From Saccoglossus kowalevskii (Eukaryota > Hemichordata > Enteropneusta > Harrimaniidae): a DNA stretch of 11,792 nt. Location: positions 202,376 through 214,167 of the forward strand of contig NW_003134353.1 of NCBI RefSeq assembly GCF_000003605.2, read 5' to 3'. The notes under the pieces were generated by a model. It was not told where the DNA came from. It searched no databases and saw nothing but the letters and a program-made list of their open reading frames with translations. The translations under genes and the position numbers were made by a program. Positions within the stretch are counted from its first letter, which is position 1; the number at the start of each line of letters is the position of its first letter. Below are positions 9,732 to 11,792 of this stretch, in pieces.

Positions 9732-9754
9732 GGTGCGAGTCCTCAGTATCGATC

Positions 9755-9762
9755 CCTTTTAT
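9755..9762 (-). promoter_or_regulatory. TATA box of the NIDO-lectin gene
   Basis: The minus strand reads ATAAAAGG within CATAAAAGGG, a good TATA-box match. It lies about 31 bases upstream of an initiator-like CCAGAC and directly upstream of the exon with the consensus donor. Beyond it, 9763-9830 is AT-rich with several TAAT cores, possible homeodomain sites but not distinctive. The spacing and the gene downstream support a focused promoter. Confidence 0.6.
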
Positions 9763-10823
9763 GTGGATTTCACACCACTAATTGATTAATTATTCATGAG
9801 AGAACCCACTATTTTGAATAATGGTAGTACTGAATACTAATTTTTGCATGATGTAAAACAAAACATCGGATTCATTGCTATATCAAGTGTTGTTGTTGTT
9901 GTGGCAAGTTTGAAATCAAGTTGTTAACACTTTGTTAACACTACAAGAATATTCAAATATAAATGGTAGGCCAAGAGTCACCCTACCTATGCTGACATTA
10001 TAATCATCTGAAAATTATACTAAATGCCATATGCCTTAAAAACAACAACTAATCTTTCCAAGAAATACAGTATAACAATACACACTGTGCATGGATTTTA
10101 TACTCATGTCTGTGTTAAATATTCTTTTGGCATGTAACCAGTTTGCTATGAGTCATCAAATGTAAAGTGTTGATTTAAATAAATATGAACCATATGCTAT
10201 AAATAAAGTATGACTGCTTCATCCGCCATAGATAGCCATTTGAAAAAGTGATTTTTATTTGTTACGATTATCAACTTATCAATGCTATACCTTACGAGTT
10301 TAGAGTTTGTTGTTAAATTGGTGAAGTAGTTTTAATTGTTATTGTGCATTGTCATTCATTTACCATTTACCGATTCACCGATATAGTAGATTAGTCTAGT
10401 TAAAAAGAAATGTACCATACGTCGAAATTTGGTTCGAAGGACTGAGCTTTGAGGTCATCTGCATAATACTCCATACCCATAGATGTTATGAAAACGTGCA
10501 ACTTGAAATTTACTATATATTTTCTATCTGCAGACCAATGTTAACATATTGTTACACAATTGATTATTATCTTATTTTTTAGCTAGTTTTACAAGACTGT
10601 GAGAATTAATTCTGCATGAGTAGTATGAGTAGATGAAAAGCATTTTACGGTGAAATATAATGAAATTATTATTATTACTACTTTAGAACATACATTTCAC
10701 CAGTATGCATTTCATCAAGTGACAAACAAATTATAAAACGAATTTCAGTGGAAATTTAGTTATGCTGTGAACTACATACAGGACATCCATAAGGTGAGAT
10801 TACATTTATGAAATATCAGTGAG
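9763..10823. other. Upstream flank, AT-rich, no supported gene
   Basis: This stretch lies upstream of the NIDO-lectin promoter. It has a short GTT run near 9889-9902, an ATT run near 10668-10680, and many AT-rich segments. No reading frame, RNA gene or convincing element is visible. Enhancers could be here but cannot be identified from one sequence. Confidence 0.5.
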
Positions 10824-10879
10824 TACCGACAATTGATTGCCGACACTAGATTACCGACAGTTGAGTACCGCCACTTGTG
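10824..10879. repeat. Four-copy 14-bp tandem repeat
   Basis: Four adjacent 14-base units at 10824-10837, 10838-10851, 10852-10865 and 10866-10879. They read taccgacaattgat, tgccgacactagat, taccgacagttgag and taccgccacttgtg. The core TACCGAC is conserved and the 3' half varies. The CpG in each unit stands out in an AT-rich flank. Confidence 0.8.
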
Positions 10880-11062
10880 CCTTTTTAAACATAAAATTAT
10901 AATGGGAATTCATATGATTTATATTTTTCTCTTTGACTTAATTTCAGTGTATGTCAGCATCCTTTATTTCATGTTTTTGTCATATTACCACAAACCCTGC
11001 AAATGGAAGTGTGCATGGAATCATGGGAAGAAATGGTGTGCATTGTGATAACAGGTCAGACT

Positions 11063-11200
11063 TGTTTATAACTCTGGAAAGACAGTGGGTTCTACCAGGT
11101 GTGCTTGTAATTTACATAACAAAGGGTGTTTACAACTTTGGAAGGAGAATTGGAATCTACCAGGTGTGCTGTTATTTGAATAACAAAGGATGTTTATGAT
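11063..11200. repeat. 64-bp tandem repeat, about two copies plus partial ends
   Basis: Units 11063-11126 and 11127-11190 each begin TGTTTA(T/C)AAC and share CTACCAGGTGTGC and ATAACAAAGG. Identity is roughly four-fifths, with a compensated one-base shift inside. A partial third copy starts at 11191. The bases before 11063 (GTGTGCATTGTGATAACAGG) resemble the end of a unit, suggesting an older degraded copy. Confidence 0.75.
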
Positions 11201-11360
11201 CTACTGAGTTGCCTACGTGACACAGCTGCTAGCAAGATTACATTCTGATTGGCTCATGTGGAAACCCAGGTGGTGTCACTGCCTATGAATTGGGCAGAGT
11301 CGGGACAGTTTGGGGTTCATTATTTCAACTTGGTGTCTGTCTTTTCAACTTGCTTTCTAG

Positions 11361-11792
11361 TGTGTTCTGCTACGATACGATATTACAGGCTACAACCATC
11401 ATTCTGTGAGACTTGTATGAACTGCTCTGCGATCTCCTGCTTTCAGCGGTGCCCTCCACAATACCAGCGTTCCTCTGCAAGCAAGACTCCTGTATTTTTT
11501 CGTTGTGTTGCAGAAGTCATTGACTGTCCATTAATACATCCTGGAATTGTGAGTTATCACCAATGCACACTTCCCTAAGCAAACCCCTATTTTAGTGACT
11601 TTATTCATTGTATTTTTTGTGCTTTATTTCTTGTAATTATTTTCAGAGGTATTAAAGCCAGGAGCTTTAACTTGATATTTTGGTGTATGTGTATTTCATT
11701 TCCAGTACTATTGTCTTGTCTACCACATTCTAGCAGTGAAAGAACCTCCTGTCCAGTGTGAGTTCTGTGGGTGGCCCTCTCAATTGCGATAA
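11361..11792 (+). CDS. Possible last two exons of a cysteine-rich plus-strand gene (partial)
   Basis: A good pyrimidine-rich acceptor (cttgctttctag, ending 11360) opens an exon at 11361-11548 that closes with a consensus donor (gtgagt, 11549-11554). The frame (starting with two bases of a split codon) encodes 62 residues rich in cysteine, such as SFCETCMNCSAISCFQRCPP. A second acceptor (tttccag, ending 11705) leads in the same phase 0 into 28 codons, ending CEFCGWPSQLR and a TAA at the last three bases of the window. Two splice sites and matching phase give some support. No family is recognised, upstream exons are not found, and the 11361-11548 frame is also open further upstream. It may be a chance alignment or part of a mobile element. 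Confidence 0.3.

Overview
The window looks like animal nuclear DNA. It is AT-rich, has no long uninterrupted reading frames, and carries one clear multi-exon gene with GT-AG introns, a TATA box, a non-coding first exon and AATAAA signals. The domain mix (NIDO followed by a C-type lectin domain), moderate introns and small dispersed repeats suggest an aquatic invertebrate. A tunicate, other invertebrate deuterostome or cnidarian would fit, but the sequence alone does not settle the taxon.

The main feature is a minus-strand gene running from a TATA box near 9755-9762 to polyadenylation signals near 1722-1744. I traced 13 exons by matching splice sites and codon phase. They join into one continuous 576-residue reading frame, with the start at 9299-9301 and the stop at 1880-1882. 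In order, the predicted secreted protein has a signal peptide (about residues 1-22), an unrecognised acidic helical region (about 25-121), a linker with an acidic tyrosine-rich tract (about 122-191) that opens with a copy of the NIDO entry motif, a full NIDO domain (about 193-429), and a C-type lectin domain (about 430-576). Every module boundary after the signal peptide lies at a phase-1 intron, the pattern expected of exon shuffling. I infer an extracellular adhesion, matrix or recognition protein.

Elsewhere, 1-1720 is gene-poor and holds a long imperfect inverted repeat at 82-236. The 3.2 kb intron at 5166-8368 contains two stretches (about 6470-6861 and 7720-7937) that could be decayed coding remnants of something unrelated. 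The 592-bp intron at 2865-3456 contains a GC-richer patch that may be an inserted element. Upstream of the gene, 9763-11360 has a four-copy 14-bp tandem repeat and a 64-bp tandem repeat. The last 430 bases may contain two plus-strand exons of a cysteine-rich gene that ends at the final base of the window; this is tentative.
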